34,783 bases of DNA from Candidatus Nitrotoga sp. 1052. Lineage in GTDB: Bacteria; Pseudomonadota; Gammaproteobacteria; Burkholderiales; Gallionellaceae. A model generated the notes under the pieces. That model was not told the origin of the DNA, searched no databases, and saw only the letters and a program-made list of their open reading frames with translations. A program made the position numbers and the translations under genes. Shown here piece after piece: positions 6,904 through 15,855 of the stretch. Each line of letters starts with the position of its first letter. The first letter of the stretch is position 1. The DNA is taken from contig NZ_CAKMHQ010000085.1 of the NCBI RefSeq assembly GCF_927312905.1, positions 1 through 34,783 on the forward strand. The letters run 5' to 3'.

Positions 6904-7546
6904 GCGATGCGCAGCGGTCTTGATCTTGGCGATGGCATTTTCAACCCTGTTGGTGGGATGTAATAACTTATCCAGAGAACATCCGGACAGAATCGTCAAT
7001 GTCGATCCAAGTATTGGGTATCTGGACGGCAAATTCCGCATCTGCCGAGAAAATTGTCCGAAGCGCACAGAGAAAGTTCTGGATGATGCTGACTACGCAG
7101 TGATGCAAGCTCCACCGGTCAGCATCCAGCAATCCGAACCGCCAATAACGCTGCCCGTCAGTATCGCAATACCTGCCAACGAACGCGTCGACATTTTTAT
7201 TGTGCAATTCGAGTTCGGCAAGAGCATACCGACCCGTAGTGGGTACAAAACCATCGCCTTGCTTACCAAAGCAGCCAAACAAACAGCAGTCGCCATCGAG
7301 CTGATCGGCGAAACAGACGATATCGGTACACAAAATTACAACGACAAGCTGGCTTTTAACCGTGTGAATTTTGTGGCGCGCTGGCTTAGATCGCACGGGG
7401 TGAATGCCAATATTTCTGTTGAAGCACAAGGGGGATGCTGCCACCCAGCACCATATGACACGACAGAAACGCCGTTGCAGGAAAAGCGCCGTGTGCAAGC
7501 AAAAGTGCAGCAGACAATCGAGAAAGGGGGACGCACCAGGAAATGA
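6896..7546 (+). CDS. OmpA-like lipoprotein
   Basis: About 216 residues from a TTG start at 6896 that overlaps the transglycosylase stop and has AGAGG upstream; no ATG gives a complete signal peptide. The lipobox STLLVGC lies near residue 23. The C-terminal ~100 residues form an OmpA-type peptidoglycan-binding domain: FEFGKS, later NDKLAFNRVNFVARWL. It probably anchors the transfer channel or its transglycosylase to the wall and outer membrane. Such genes occur in some F-type ICE clusters but are not part of the F core. Confidence 0.6.
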   Translation: MIKRCAAVLILAMAFSTLLVGCNNLSREHPDRIVNVDPSIGYLDGKFRICRENCPKRTEKVLDDADYAVMQAPPVSIQQSEPPITLPVSIAIPANERVDIFIVQFEFGKSIPTRSGYKTIALLTKAAKQTAVAIELIGETDDIGTQNYNDKLAFNRVNFVARWLRSHGVNANISVEAQGGCCHPAPYDTTETPLQEKRRVQAKVQQTIEKGGRTRK

Positions 7547-7600
7547 TTATCGACAACCGTAGCAAACCAACTATTCAACAATTTACCAAAGGATTTAAGA

Positions 7601-7894
7601 ATGAAAAATAAATTGATCGTTCCGCGTATTGCCCTTCTGTGCGCGATGCTCGGCATCCCAGCTTTCGCCTTCGCCGGTACAACGGGGACAGAATTCCTGG
7701 CTCTGTACACCTGGATCAACGGGGTGGTTACCGGTTACCTTGGTCGTGCCATTGCAATGGCATCGGTTGCCATTGGCGCGCTGATGTCTGTTGCCAAATC
7801 AAACCCAATTCCCATTCTTGTCGGAATCGGCTTTGCGATTTTCTTGCAATACACGCCAACGATCATCACCGGCATTTTGACCGCGACGATCTAA
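7601..7894 (+). CDS. traA: TraA-type pilin
   Basis: 97 residues. A long leader ends near FAFAG and is followed by a short mature peptide with two hydrophobic helices (about 43-66 and 70-93), the pattern of F-like pilins. AAGGATTT precedes the ATG. It lies directly before traL, as in F, SXT and the gonococcal island. Primary sequence identity to named pilins cannot be judged here; gene order carries the call. Confidence 0.75.
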   Translation: MKNKLIVPRIALLCAMLGIPAFAFAGTTGTEFLALYTWINGVVTGYLGRAIAMASVAIGALMSVAKSNPIPILVGIGFAIFLQYTPTIITGILTATI

Positions 7895-7904
7895 GGAAAA
7901 TGCG

Positions 7905-8213
7905 ATGAATGAGACTGGCTATATTCCGCGCACATTGGATAAACAAGAGCAATTCCTGTTGTGGGATATAGACCAGTTCATCGTGGCCGTATTGCTTATC
8001 GGCATTGGTCTGTCATTGGGAATGATGGTCGGCGGCATTGTGAGCGGAAGTTTGGCAGCTTGGCAGTACGGCAAACTCAAAGCAGGAAAACACGCAAAGT
8101 TCGCTGTCCACTCAATTTATTGGTGGATACCCAGCAGACTGTTTGTCAAAACTGCCATCACACCCCCGTCACACGAACGCTATTTTTTTGGGCTAATCCG
8201 TGATTTCAGATAA
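7905..8213 (+). CDS. traL: TraL, pilus assembly protein
   Basis: 102 residues. IPRTLDKQEQFLLWDIDQF opens the protein, followed by two close membrane helices (about 24-55) and a basic tail. This matches TraL, a small inner-membrane part of F-type systems equivalent to VirB3. The end overlaps traE by 14 bp. Confidence 0.85.
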   Translation: MNETGYIPRTLDKQEQFLLWDIDQFIVAVLLIGIGLSLGMMVGGIVSGSLAAWQYGKLKAGKHAKFAVHSIYWWIPSRLFVKTAITPPSHERYFFGLIRDFR

Positions 8214-8790
8214 ATACATTTCCACGAGTAGCAATAAATCCAGCGAGATCACTTTTCTCAGGCTGGCGGTAGGCGTTCTATTGCTCATCATTCTTGTTGA
8301 GGGAATGGTTCTGCAAAAAACTCTGGGTATGGAGAAGACGGTAATCGTTCCCCCGGTAATCGAGAAGAGTTTCTGGGTATCTGGCAACGAAGTATCCAAA
8401 AGCTATCTTGAACAAATGGCTTACTGGTATGCGGGATTGGCATTGAATGTAACCCCTTCCACAGGGGAGTACCAGAAACAACAGTTTCTGCATTTCGCAA
8501 CGCCATCCGACACCGGGCGGATTGCCGCAGACATGGCATTGCGGCTCGACTTTTTGAGCAAAAACAACACATCCACGCTCTTTACAGCGCAAACATTGAA
8601 TACGGATGAAAAATTGATGAAGGTGGCCATTGTTGGCGATTTGGATACCTTCGTGGGAGACAGGCGTGCAAGCGCCAGACGCACGGTATTTGTGATCGGT
8701 TTCAAGTATCTAAACGGGAGACTCTATGTCAGTGAATTCAAGGAAACAAACGAACAGGATATGTTTGGTACTGGCGCTGCTGGTAAATAG
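8200..8790 (+). CDS. traE: TraE, inner-membrane assembly protein
   Basis: 196 residues, one N-terminal membrane helix (about 20-40) and a periplasmic domain, as in TraE (VirB8-like role). GTG start at 8200 inside traL. The motif FWVSGNEVSKSYLEQMAYW is typical of the family. Its end overlaps traK by 65 bp. Confidence 0.85.
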   Translation: MISDKYISTSSNKSSEITFLRLAVGVLLLIILVEGMVLQKTLGMEKTVIVPPVIEKSFWVSGNEVSKSYLEQMAYWYAGLALNVTPSTGEYQKQQFLHFATPSDTGRIAADMALRLDFLSKNNTSTLFTAQTLNTDEKLMKVAIVGDLDTFVGDRRASARRTVFVIGFKYLNGRLYVSEFKETNEQDMFGTGAAGK

Positions 8791-9421
8791 TTTTCAGGCT
8801 GGGGCGGCCCAGATTTTGTTTCAGGGATCGCCCACCGAATCAACAACCGCCACGATATCTCGCAATGAGCCCAATCTGCTCAAGGTGGACGGTCGCAAGA
8901 TCAAACGCGTCTATGGGACAGAAGGCATGTTTACGGTAACGCCAGAGCAAGATACAGGTGTGGCTTGGCTAAAACCAACCACCGACAAACCACTGATGAG
9001 CATTTTTATTACCGACGACACGGGTCAGCACTACAAACTGCTGTTGAAGGTAGAAGACATCCCGGCTGAGACGATCATCATAAGGGACAGCAAAGGCCAT
9101 GCCCAGCTATCCATGGGTATTAAAAATGAGCCGCGAAATGAAGAAATTTTGAACACCATCATGGCGCTCCATGACGGAGAAGGCGACCTGATAAGCGAGC
9201 TTATCCCATTGTGGAAAGGCATTAAATTCGAGCTTGTCAGGACACTTGATCTAAGAGGGTTGCGCGGGGAAGCGTACCAGCTGACAAACACATCAGACAA
9301 GCAAGTCGTCATGGATGAGCGTGAGTTTTACCGCGATGGTGTACAGGCCGTGTCGATCGAAAAAATAGTCCTGGAAACCGGTGATTCAACAGCAGTATTC
9401 GTCCTCAGCGAGGGCAAGTAA
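8726..9421 (+). CDS. traK: TraK, outer-membrane core complex protein
   Basis: 231 residues with a cleavable signal peptide (about 1-27) and a beta-rich secretin-like body, as in TraK (VirB9-like). With TraV and TraB it forms the core complex. It begins 65 bp inside traE, and its TAA overlaps the traB ATG. A start further inside traE is possible, but this one gives the full signal peptide. Confidence 0.85.
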   Translation: MSVNSRKQTNRICLVLALLVNSFQAGAAQILFQGSPTESTTATISRNEPNLLKVDGRKIKRVYGTEGMFTVTPEQDTGVAWLKPTTDKPLMSIFITDDTGQHYKLLLKVEDIPAETIIIRDSKGHAQLSMGIKNEPRNEEILNTIMALHDGEGDLISELIPLWKGIKFELVRTLDLRGLRGEAYQLTNTSDKQVVMDEREFYRDGVQAVSIEKIVLETGDSTAVFVLSEGK

Positions 9422-10644
9422 TGTCCAAACTGTCAGAGAAGCTCGCAAGCCTGACACCCAAAGCTCGCCAGTACATCATGCTCGGCGGGGCCGGGACGGT
9501 ATTCCTGGGATTGGTGGCGGGTAGCGTTATGCTTTGGTATAACCAACCTGCAGCTCTGCCCAAACCAACGATTCAACAACAACCCACCAACATCTCGGCA
9601 CCCGGATCATCGGTTGACCCCAAAGATGTCTGGATGACGCAATCCACCGCGCAAATGAAGCAGATGGATGATGTCATCAAGGACTTGAAACAGCAGATGA
9701 CAGAAATGGGGACAAAGGCATCAGCCGTATCATTAACTGATAAACAGCAGCAATCAATTCTGCCGCCGCTTCCGCCAATGCCACCCGCAGCAGCATCGCA
9801 ACCGTTGTCTGGCTTAACGCCATCAACAGACAAGCTTGAGCCGCCCATGCCAGTTCCGCAACAAGATAGAGGGATCGCCTCTTTTGAAGTTAGCGGCAAC
9901 CAAGAAGCGAAGCAGGACCCGACATCATCGGACACAAAGAAGGGTTACGTGCCAGCCGGATCGTTCGTGCGTGTCGCCCTTCTGGGGGGTCTCGACGCAC
10001 CAACGGGCGGACAAGCGCAAACCAACCCCCACCCAATTCTGATGCGCACTCAGGACAATGCATTTTTGCCAAACCGCTACCGATTTGAAATCAAGGAATG
10101 TTTCATCTTGGCATCCAGTTATGGCGACATCAGTTCCGAGCGAGCATTTGCTCGACTTGAGAATTTGTCATGTGTGCGTCGTGATGGCAAAGCAGTAGAT
10201 ATTGCGGTCAAGGGTTACGTCGTTGGCGAAGATGGAAAAGCAGGGATGCGGGGTAGGTTAATCAGCAAGCAAGGCCAGATACTGGCCAACGCATTGCTCG
10301 CTGGCATTGGCTCAGGGATTGGGCAAGCGTTCCAGAATAGCGCGACCACACAATCCATCAACCCGCTTGGCTCAATTTCGACAGTCAATCAAGGGCAGCA
10401 ATTCAAGAATGGGATCAGCTCCGGAGTGGGCAAAACACTCGACAGGCTCAGCCAGTATTACATCGATCTCGCAGAAAAATTGTTCCCGGTGATTGAAATT
10501 GATGCCGGGCGAACGGTTGAGGTGATTTTCACCAAAGGTTTTGCGTTTGGGGAAGGCCTTAATAGTGAACAAGAGGGGACATACACCGACATCTGGATGC
10601 GCGGCAGAAGGGCACTAAATAAATCTATCGATCCATCTGAATAA
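9421..10644 (+). CDS. traB: TraB, core-complex scaffold (VirB10-like)
   Basis: 407 residues. One membrane helix at about 18-39, then a proline/glutamine-rich linker and a coiled-coil stretch (about 60-100), then the C-terminal VirB10/TraB domain that crosses the periplasm into the outer membrane (from about 175). This order is diagnostic. It sits between traK and dsbC, as in the gonococcal island. Confidence 0.9.
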   Translation: MSKLSEKLASLTPKARQYIMLGGAGTVFLGLVAGSVMLWYNQPAALPKPTIQQQPTNISAPGSSVDPKDVWMTQSTAQMKQMDDVIKDLKQQMTEMGTKASAVSLTDKQQQSILPPLPPMPPAAASQPLSGLTPSTDKLEPPMPVPQQDRGIASFEVSGNQEAKQDPTSSDTKKGYVPAGSFVRVALLGGLDAPTGGQAQTNPHPILMRTQDNAFLPNRYRFEIKECFILASSYGDISSERAFARLENLSCVRRDGKAVDIAVKGYVVGEDGKAGMRGRLISKQGQILANALLAGIGSGIGQAFQNSATTQSINPLGSISTVNQGQQFKNGISSGVGKTLDRLSQYYIDLAEKLFPVIEIDAGRTVEVIFTKGFAFGEGLNSEQEGTYTDIWMRGRRALNKSIDPSE

Positions 10645-10666
10645 TCAATTGATACAAGGAGAGCAC

Positions 10667-11395
10667 ATGAAGTTCAAGAGTTTAGTTATTGGTGTGGCCG
10701 CTGCTGCCATTTGCGTCACGACCGTGTATGCCGCTGACAGTGAAGAAATTGCCATGGAAAAAATGTTGCATGGACTCTATCCAACAACGCAAATTACCGG
10801 CGTGCATAAAACGGGAATAGGCGGACTTTTTGAAGTAGATATGGGCAAAAACATTGGCTACACAAACAGCGATGGTCGCCTCTTTATTTTTGGCCACATC
10901 TTCGACATGAAGACCCAGCAAGACCTGACGGCACAACGCCTCGACGAATTAAACGTGGTGAATTTCTCGGAGTTGCCGCTCAAGGATGCCATCAAGACTG
11001 TACGAGGGGATGGAAGTCGAATCCTGGCTATCTTTTCGGATCCAGATTGTCCTTATTGCAAGAAGCTGGAGCAAGAATTGCTCAAGCTGGACAACGTGAC
11101 GATTTACACCTTCTTGTTTCCACTGGATGGACTCCACCCGGATGCGTCGAAAAAAGCAAAGTTGATATGGTGTTCCACCGACAAATCGGCAGCATGGCGT
11201 GACTATATGTTGCACGACAAATCGCCGGCGACCGACAAGCGCTGCGACAGCCCGATAGATCGTAATGTCCAGCTTGGACAAAAGCTCAATTTCAACGGCA
11301 CGCCCACTCTGGTAGCCGCTGACGGTCGCGTACTGCCCGGAGCGGCACCGATTGAGCAGATTGAAAAATGGCTAGTCGGCAAAGGAGGCAACTGA
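10667..11395 (+). CDS. dsbC: DsbC-type disulfide isomerase of the transfer cluster
   Basis: 242 residues from the ATG at 10667, which has a strong AGGAGAG; the upstream frame is extension only. Signal peptide about 1-22, an N-terminal dimerisation region, and a thioredoxin fold with active site C128-P-Y-C131 and a cis-proline segment FNGTPTLV. Works in the periplasm to correct disulfides in cysteine-rich Tra proteins. Its place between traB and traV matches gonococcal-island-like and SXT-like clusters. Confidence 0.88.
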   Translation: MKFKSLVIGVAAAAICVTTVYAADSEEIAMEKMLHGLYPTTQITGVHKTGIGGLFEVDMGKNIGYTNSDGRLFIFGHIFDMKTQQDLTAQRLDELNVVNFSELPLKDAIKTVRGDGSRILAIFSDPDCPYCKKLEQELLKLDNVTIYTFLFPLDGLHPDASKKAKLIWCSTDKSAAWRDYMLHDKSPATDKRCDSPIDRNVQLGQKLNFNGTPTLVAADGRVLPGAAPIEQIEKWLVGKGGN

Positions 11396-11904
11396 TGCGC
11401 TCCCCCATTGCAACCATATTGCTGCTCTGCATCTGGCTGCCCGGATGCAGCATGGTTGGTCTTGATGCCCAAAAATCGTTCTCCTGCAAAGCGCCACCTG
11501 GTATTAGCTGTTCTTCACTGTCTGGCGTCTATGCCAACGCGGTGGCGGACAATCTGCCGGGTTCGACCACCAAACAAGTCACTGTTTATGGCAAAAATGA
11601 TCAAGGGGTAAGTAAGGTTTTGGGTGGAGCACCCACAACCGGCACGCCCGTGATGAGTGTGCCAACAGTCTTGCGCGTGTGGATTGCCCCGTGGGAAGAC
11701 AGCAGAAAGGTGCTGCACGATCAGTCATTCTTGTACGCCGTTGCAGACCCCGGTCACTGGCAAGCCGCCCACAGCAAGAAAAAAATCGCCGAGCAATACC
11801 GTGTATGGATGCCAGCCTCAAAGCAAACACAACAATCTGAATCGCAGCCTGCGCAGCCGCAAAACCAGATGCCTCAACCCCAACAACCACAAACCGCAAA
11901 CTAG
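11395..11904 (+). CDS. traV: TraV, outer-membrane lipoprotein
   Basis: 169 residues. A short signal peptide ends in the lipobox LPGC, and a further cysteine pair (FSCKAPPGISCSSLSGVY) is typical of TraV. The tail is rich in Q and P. ATG at 11395 overlaps the dsbC stop. It anchors the TraK/TraB ring in the outer membrane (VirB7-like role). Confidence 0.85.
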   Translation: MRSPIATILLLCIWLPGCSMVGLDAQKSFSCKAPPGISCSSLSGVYANAVADNLPGSTTKQVTVYGKNDQGVSKVLGGAPTTGTPVMSVPTVLRVWIAPWEDSRKVLHDQSFLYAVADPGHWQAAHSKKKIAEQYRVWMPASKQTQQSESQPAQPQNQMPQPQQPQTAN

Positions 11905-11905
11905 C

Positions 11906-14503
11906 ATGTCATTCGCCACCACACTCAAGCGCGCATTCTTTCACGAGCGATACAGCCGACCGGATGCTTTGCCGCGTAGTCTGATTGAGCGCTTCGTTGC
12001 CATGCCGCGACTGACTGGCATACTGCCCTACGTCGGTTGGCTATCTGACGAATGCATGTTTGTTCTGGATCAAGGCGGATTTGGGGTAACTGAACAGTTT
12101 TCTATAGGTTTTGCCATTGAGATAGCACCTCAGACTGGTGCGACGGATGAGATGGAAAAGATACTGTCCAGCTTGTTCATTTCATGCCCGGCAGAAACAG
12201 GCATTCAGATATCTCTCTACGCCAGCCCCGACATCAGTCGAACGCTGCAAGCCCAAACGGCGTTGATTAAAAACGAAGAGCTCATTGGTATTGCCGAGCG
12301 CCGCAACAGGTACTACCAGAGCGGCACAGGCAAGTCTCTGTTAGCAAGCAATACCTACCTGCTCAGGGATTTCAGATGTGTCATCTCTGTTTCCCTGCCG
12401 CTTTCGCCGTTTGCACCAACAGAGGTAGAGGAAGCAATCAGGACGCGCGAGAGCATCCACGCAACGCTCAGGTCGGCCTACCTGGATGGGTTTGACTGGA
12501 CACCGGATCACCTGCTGAATTTTGTGGGCGACTTCTTCGATCACGAGAGGGTGTTCAATTCCGATGCGGATGCCCCCAATACTGATGTAAGGGACAAGCT
12601 AGTTGTGAAATACAACCCAGACCGAATAATTCGCGAACAATTATCTAACCGTGAGATTGCATCATGCATCAGCGATGAAGGCATACGGTTTTGCAAGAGC
12701 GGCGGAAAAGAAACGGTCATGCAGCTTTTCTCCGTCAGAAACTACCCGAAGTACAGCCGATTAAATCACATGGGCAGCATGATCGGTGATCCTTATCAAA
12801 CGGCTTTGTCCATGCCATGCCCATTTTTAATCACGATGGGCGCGATTGTGCAAGATCACGAATCGGCAAGAACTTACGCTCAAATGAAATCGGCTCGTGC
12901 CACACAGAACGCATCCTCGTACATGGCAAGATTTCAGCCAGATCTTCAAGATCGCAAGCGAGACTGGGATTCTGTGCTCAAGACCTTTGATGAAGGCAAG
13001 GGCACGTTACGCATGTACCACCAAATCTGCCTGCTATCGTCTGTTGAAGATGCGTCACGCTCTGAGCACGCAGTCAGGGCAGTTTGGCGTGCGCGAGGTT
13101 ATGACATTTCGCGCGACTATTATCTACAGCATCAGGCATTCGCCTCATCGCTGCCGATGTCGCTCGCCAGGCCGATGCAACAAGACCTCAATACATTTGG
13201 CCGGGTATATACCAAGACCCTCGACAACGCGGTGATGACATCGCCGTTGATCGCCGAATGGAAAGGCACAAAGACTCCGCTGATTACCCTGTTCGGGCGG
13301 CGCGGACAAATCATGGGGTTTGACCTGTTTGACAACACGGGGGGCAACTACAATTTTGCCGTAGCTGCGCTATCCGGGTCTGGCAAGTCCGTATTCGTGA
13401 ATGAAATGGCGTATCGCTATCGCGCAGCCGGTTCCAAAGTCTGGATTATTGATGTGGGACGCAGTTACAAAAACCTGTGCGAACTGATGGATGGCGAATT
13501 CATTGAATTTGCTGACGAGCGCCAAAACACGTTGTGTCTTAACCCGTTCTCGATGGTCAGGGACATCAATAACGACATGGAAATGTTGCTCCCGCTACTT
13601 GCAGAAATGGCGAGTCCGCGCGAGCCGCTAAACAATTTTTGTTATACCGCGCTCGCGTCCGCCATCAAGCAAGTATGGGAAGAAAAAGGCAGTGACACCA
13701 CCATCACGGACATCTACGACCTGCTGCGTACCGGGAAAATAAACGATGCAGCCGAAAGAGAGTCGGAGCTGATGCATATGGCCGTGGCTCTCGAACCCTA
13801 CACAAAATATGGCGTATATGCGAGTTACTTTGAGGGGCGAGCAACGATTGAATTTACCAAGGACTTTATCGTTCTTGAACTTGAGGAACTCAAAAGCAAA
13901 AAGGACCTTCAGGCGGTGGTAATGCAAATCATCATGTATCGGATTACCCAGGAAATGTATCTGGATCGCTCCAGGCGCAAGATCGTGATTATTGATGAGG
14001 CGTGGGACTTGATGGGTAGTGGCAGCAGCGGGCATTTCATTGAAGCCGGATATCGTCGCGCAAGAAAATATGGCGGGGCATTCGGCACTATTACCCAAAG
14101 CGTTGATGACTACTACAAGACCGAGGCCAGTAAAGCGTCAATCAACAATGCCGACTGGCTGTTCTTGCTGCGGCAGAAGCCGGAAAACATAGACCGTCTG
14201 GGCAAAGAGGGAAAGCTCGTAATCGATGAATGGATGAAGCGCCAGCTTTCGTCTATTACCACCGACCACGGTAATTATTCGGAAATCTTTGTGCATAGCC
14301 CCATGGGGTCTGGAATTGGGCGCTTACTGCTTGATCCGTTCTCGATGATGCTGTTTTCCACGCGCGCCGAAGATTTCGAGCGAATAAAAGTGATGCGCGA
14401 GCAAAACGGCATGACGACCGAACAAGCTATCGAGGTACTGCTTAATGAAAGAATTAAAAATGAGAGGCGCAAAGGAACGCGCGAGGACAGACGAAAAAGC
14501 TGA
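11906..14503 (+). CDS. traC: TraC, conjugation ATPase (VirB4-like)
   Basis: 865 residues from the ATG at 11906, one base after the traV stop. Walker A is S490-GSGKS and Walker B is IVIIDEAW with D697/E698. The N-terminal half is the TraC_F_IV domain and the C-terminal half the hexameric ATPase. It energises pilus assembly at the cytoplasmic face. Full length and undamaged. No ribosome site is obvious, so it is probably coupled to traV. Confidence 0.93.
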   Translation: MSFATTLKRAFFHERYSRPDALPRSLIERFVAMPRLTGILPYVGWLSDECMFVLDQGGFGVTEQFSIGFAIEIAPQTGATDEMEKILSSLFISCPAETGIQISLYASPDISRTLQAQTALIKNEELIGIAERRNRYYQSGTGKSLLASNTYLLRDFRCVISVSLPLSPFAPTEVEEAIRTRESIHATLRSAYLDGFDWTPDHLLNFVGDFFDHERVFNSDADAPNTDVRDKLVVKYNPDRIIREQLSNREIASCISDEGIRFCKSGGKETVMQLFSVRNYPKYSRLNHMGSMIGDPYQTALSMPCPFLITMGAIVQDHESARTYAQMKSARATQNASSYMARFQPDLQDRKRDWDSVLKTFDEGKGTLRMYHQICLLSSVEDASRSEHAVRAVWRARGYDISRDYYLQHQAFASSLPMSLARPMQQDLNTFGRVYTKTLDNAVMTSPLIAEWKGTKTPLITLFGRRGQIMGFDLFDNTGGNYNFAVAALSGSGKSVFVNEMAYRYRAAGSKVWIIDVGRSYKNLCELMDGEFIEFADERQNTLCLNPFSMVRDINNDMEMLLPLLAEMASPREPLNNFCYTALASAIKQVWEEKGSDTTITDIYDLLRTGKINDAAERESELMHMAVALEPYTKYGVYASYFEGRATIEFTKDFIVLELEELKSKKDLQAVVMQIIMYRITQEMYLDRSRRKIVIIDEAWDLMGSGSSGHFIEAGYRRARKYGGAFGTITQSVDDYYKTEASKASINNADWLFLLRQKPENIDRLGKEGKLVIDEWMKRQLSSITTDHGNYSEIFVHSPMGSGIGRLLLDPFSMMLFSTRAEDFERIKVMREQNGMTTEQAIEVLLNERIKNERRKGTREDRRKS

Positions 14504-14541
14504 ACCAACCAGACCTGTAAATACTTTAATCAGAGATCAAT

Positions 14542-14904
14542 ATGTCCACCTTCGCACATTTCGTCACCGGGGCTGTCGCGGCAGCATTCGCTATTGCGGT
14601 CGTGGCCGGATGGCAGCACTTTCACCCTGCACCGATGATGGCGAAGGTGGACATTATCGGTATTGTCACCTCGCAACAAAAAAGCCTGGCGGCGCAAATG
14701 AAGCCCGGCATGGATCAGAAAGCGCAAGCCGAGATCTTCGAATCAGCCTCGCGCTTCGGTAAAAATCTTGATGTTGCACTGACGCGAGTGGCGAGCGAGT
14801 GCAAATGCACCATCATCAACTCGGCTGCGATTATCAAAGATTCACCCAGCACCACCTACGATTACACCCAGCGTGTTCGGGAACTCGCCTTGAGTGACAA
14901 GTAA
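14542..14904 (+). CDS. trbI: TrbI, F-type pilus extension protein
   Basis: 120 residues with one N-terminal membrane helix (about 8-25), then a periplasmic domain with the paired cysteines C82 and C84-like CKC and a C-terminal DYTQRVRELAL segment. Size, location after traC and topology fit TrbI. In F and the gonococcal island traW, traU, trbC and traN follow; here traF starts four bases after the stop. Confidence 0.75.
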   Translation: MSTFAHFVTGAVAAAFAIAVVAGWQHFHPAPMMAKVDIIGIVTSQQKSLAAQMKPGMDQKAQAEIFESASRFGKNLDVALTRVASECKCTIINSAAIIKDSPSTTYDYTQRVRELALSDK

Positions 14905-14907
14905 ACC

Positions 14908-15729
14908 ATGCGCGCTATGACTAGTCTTGTTCTCGTCCTGACGACTGTACTGCTGCCCACAACATCCTCGGCATTGGAGGGGCGAGATTACCTGCCAGGC
15001 ATGGAGTACTCGTCAGTATGGTCATGCCATGGCCAGGAGAAATTCAACTGGTATTGTGAAGAAAAAGCCCGGCCATCCCCGAAGTCCAAAGAAGCCGACA
15101 AGCAGACACAATCAGAAAAGTCCAAGGAGGAGATGGCTGTCGAGGAGCTGGAGAAGATACGCAAAGACCTTGATGCCAAACGTGCGCTCGCGGTGGTACA
15201 TCCAACACCGGGCAATATCAAAGCGTACATGGCGGCGCAGAAGGTTGAAATTGACCGCGCCAGCTTTTTCGCCGATGTCTGGCGCAGAGTGTTGTGGCAA
15301 AACGCCGAGCTGAACTACGAACTGAAAAATCCAATGAACAACTTCGCTATCAAGGTGGCGGCACGGGAGCGCAAGGTCAAGGAAACCAGAACCATGACCG
15401 ATTTGGCCCGGGAGTGGGGGATATTTTTCTTCTTCCGTGGTGACTGTCCTTATTGCAAGCACATGGTGCCAACACTGCAATGGATCACCCGGCAATATGA
15501 CATGACGATCTTGCCGATCAGCCTGGACGGGGCAACCATTGAGGGATTGCCACCCTCAGTCAAAGACAACGGACTATCCACCCAACTTGGGGTCGAGGCT
15601 GTTCCGCTCTTTGTTCTCGGCAATGTTAAAACTCACAAAATGGTGATACTCGGCGCTGGTGTGCTGTCGTTACAGGATTTTGTGGAACGGATTTACGTGC
15701 TGACACAGACCACACCGGGCGATCTATAA
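14908..15729 (+). CDS. traF: TraF, thioredoxin-like pilus assembly protein with CPYC
   Basis: 273 residues: signal peptide (about 1-22), a charged coiled-coil stretch (about 50-90), then a thioredoxin fold with C180-P-Y-C183 and a cis-proline at EAVPLF. F-plasmid TraF lacks the CxxC pair, whereas TraF/TrbB relatives in other clusters keep it. An oxidase or isomerase activity in the periplasm is therefore plausible. Starts at 14908 or 14917. Immediate proximity to trbI is unusual. Confidence 0.82.
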   Translation: MRAMTSLVLVLTTVLLPTTSSALEGRDYLPGMEYSSVWSCHGQEKFNWYCEEKARPSPKSKEADKQTQSEKSKEEMAVEELEKIRKDLDAKRALAVVHPTPGNIKAYMAAQKVEIDRASFFADVWRRVLWQNAELNYELKNPMNNFAIKVAARERKVKETRTMTDLAREWGIFFFFRGDCPYCKHMVPTLQWITRQYDMTILPISLDGATIEGLPPSVKDNGLSTQLGVEAVPLFVLGNVKTHKMVILGAGVLSLQDFVERIYVLTQTTPGDL

Positions 15730-15756
15730 CGTGAAACTCGCGCAGCGATTCGTTTG

Positions 15757-15790
15757 CCCCCTCGCCTCCGGGAGAGGGTTGGGGGGAGGG
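15757..15790. repeat. REP-like GC-rich repeat unit
   Basis: A C-run, CTCCGGGAG core and G-run (CCCCTCGCCTCCGGGAGA, then GGG...GGGGGGAGGG) lie in the only sizeable gap of the tra operon, between traF and traH. It resembles short dispersed palindromic units of many proteobacterial genomes. It could affect mRNA structure. Confidence 0.4.
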
Positions 15791-15855
15791 AAGCGGGCAT
15801 TGCAAGTTTTAATATCAGGGGTGGCTATTGCTATGCCCGTAAAGAAGGAAACAGC

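Noticed and set aside
14445-14762. 105-residue frame overlapping the traC end and trbI
   Set aside because: It overlaps two well-supported genes in another frame and shows no family resemblance.
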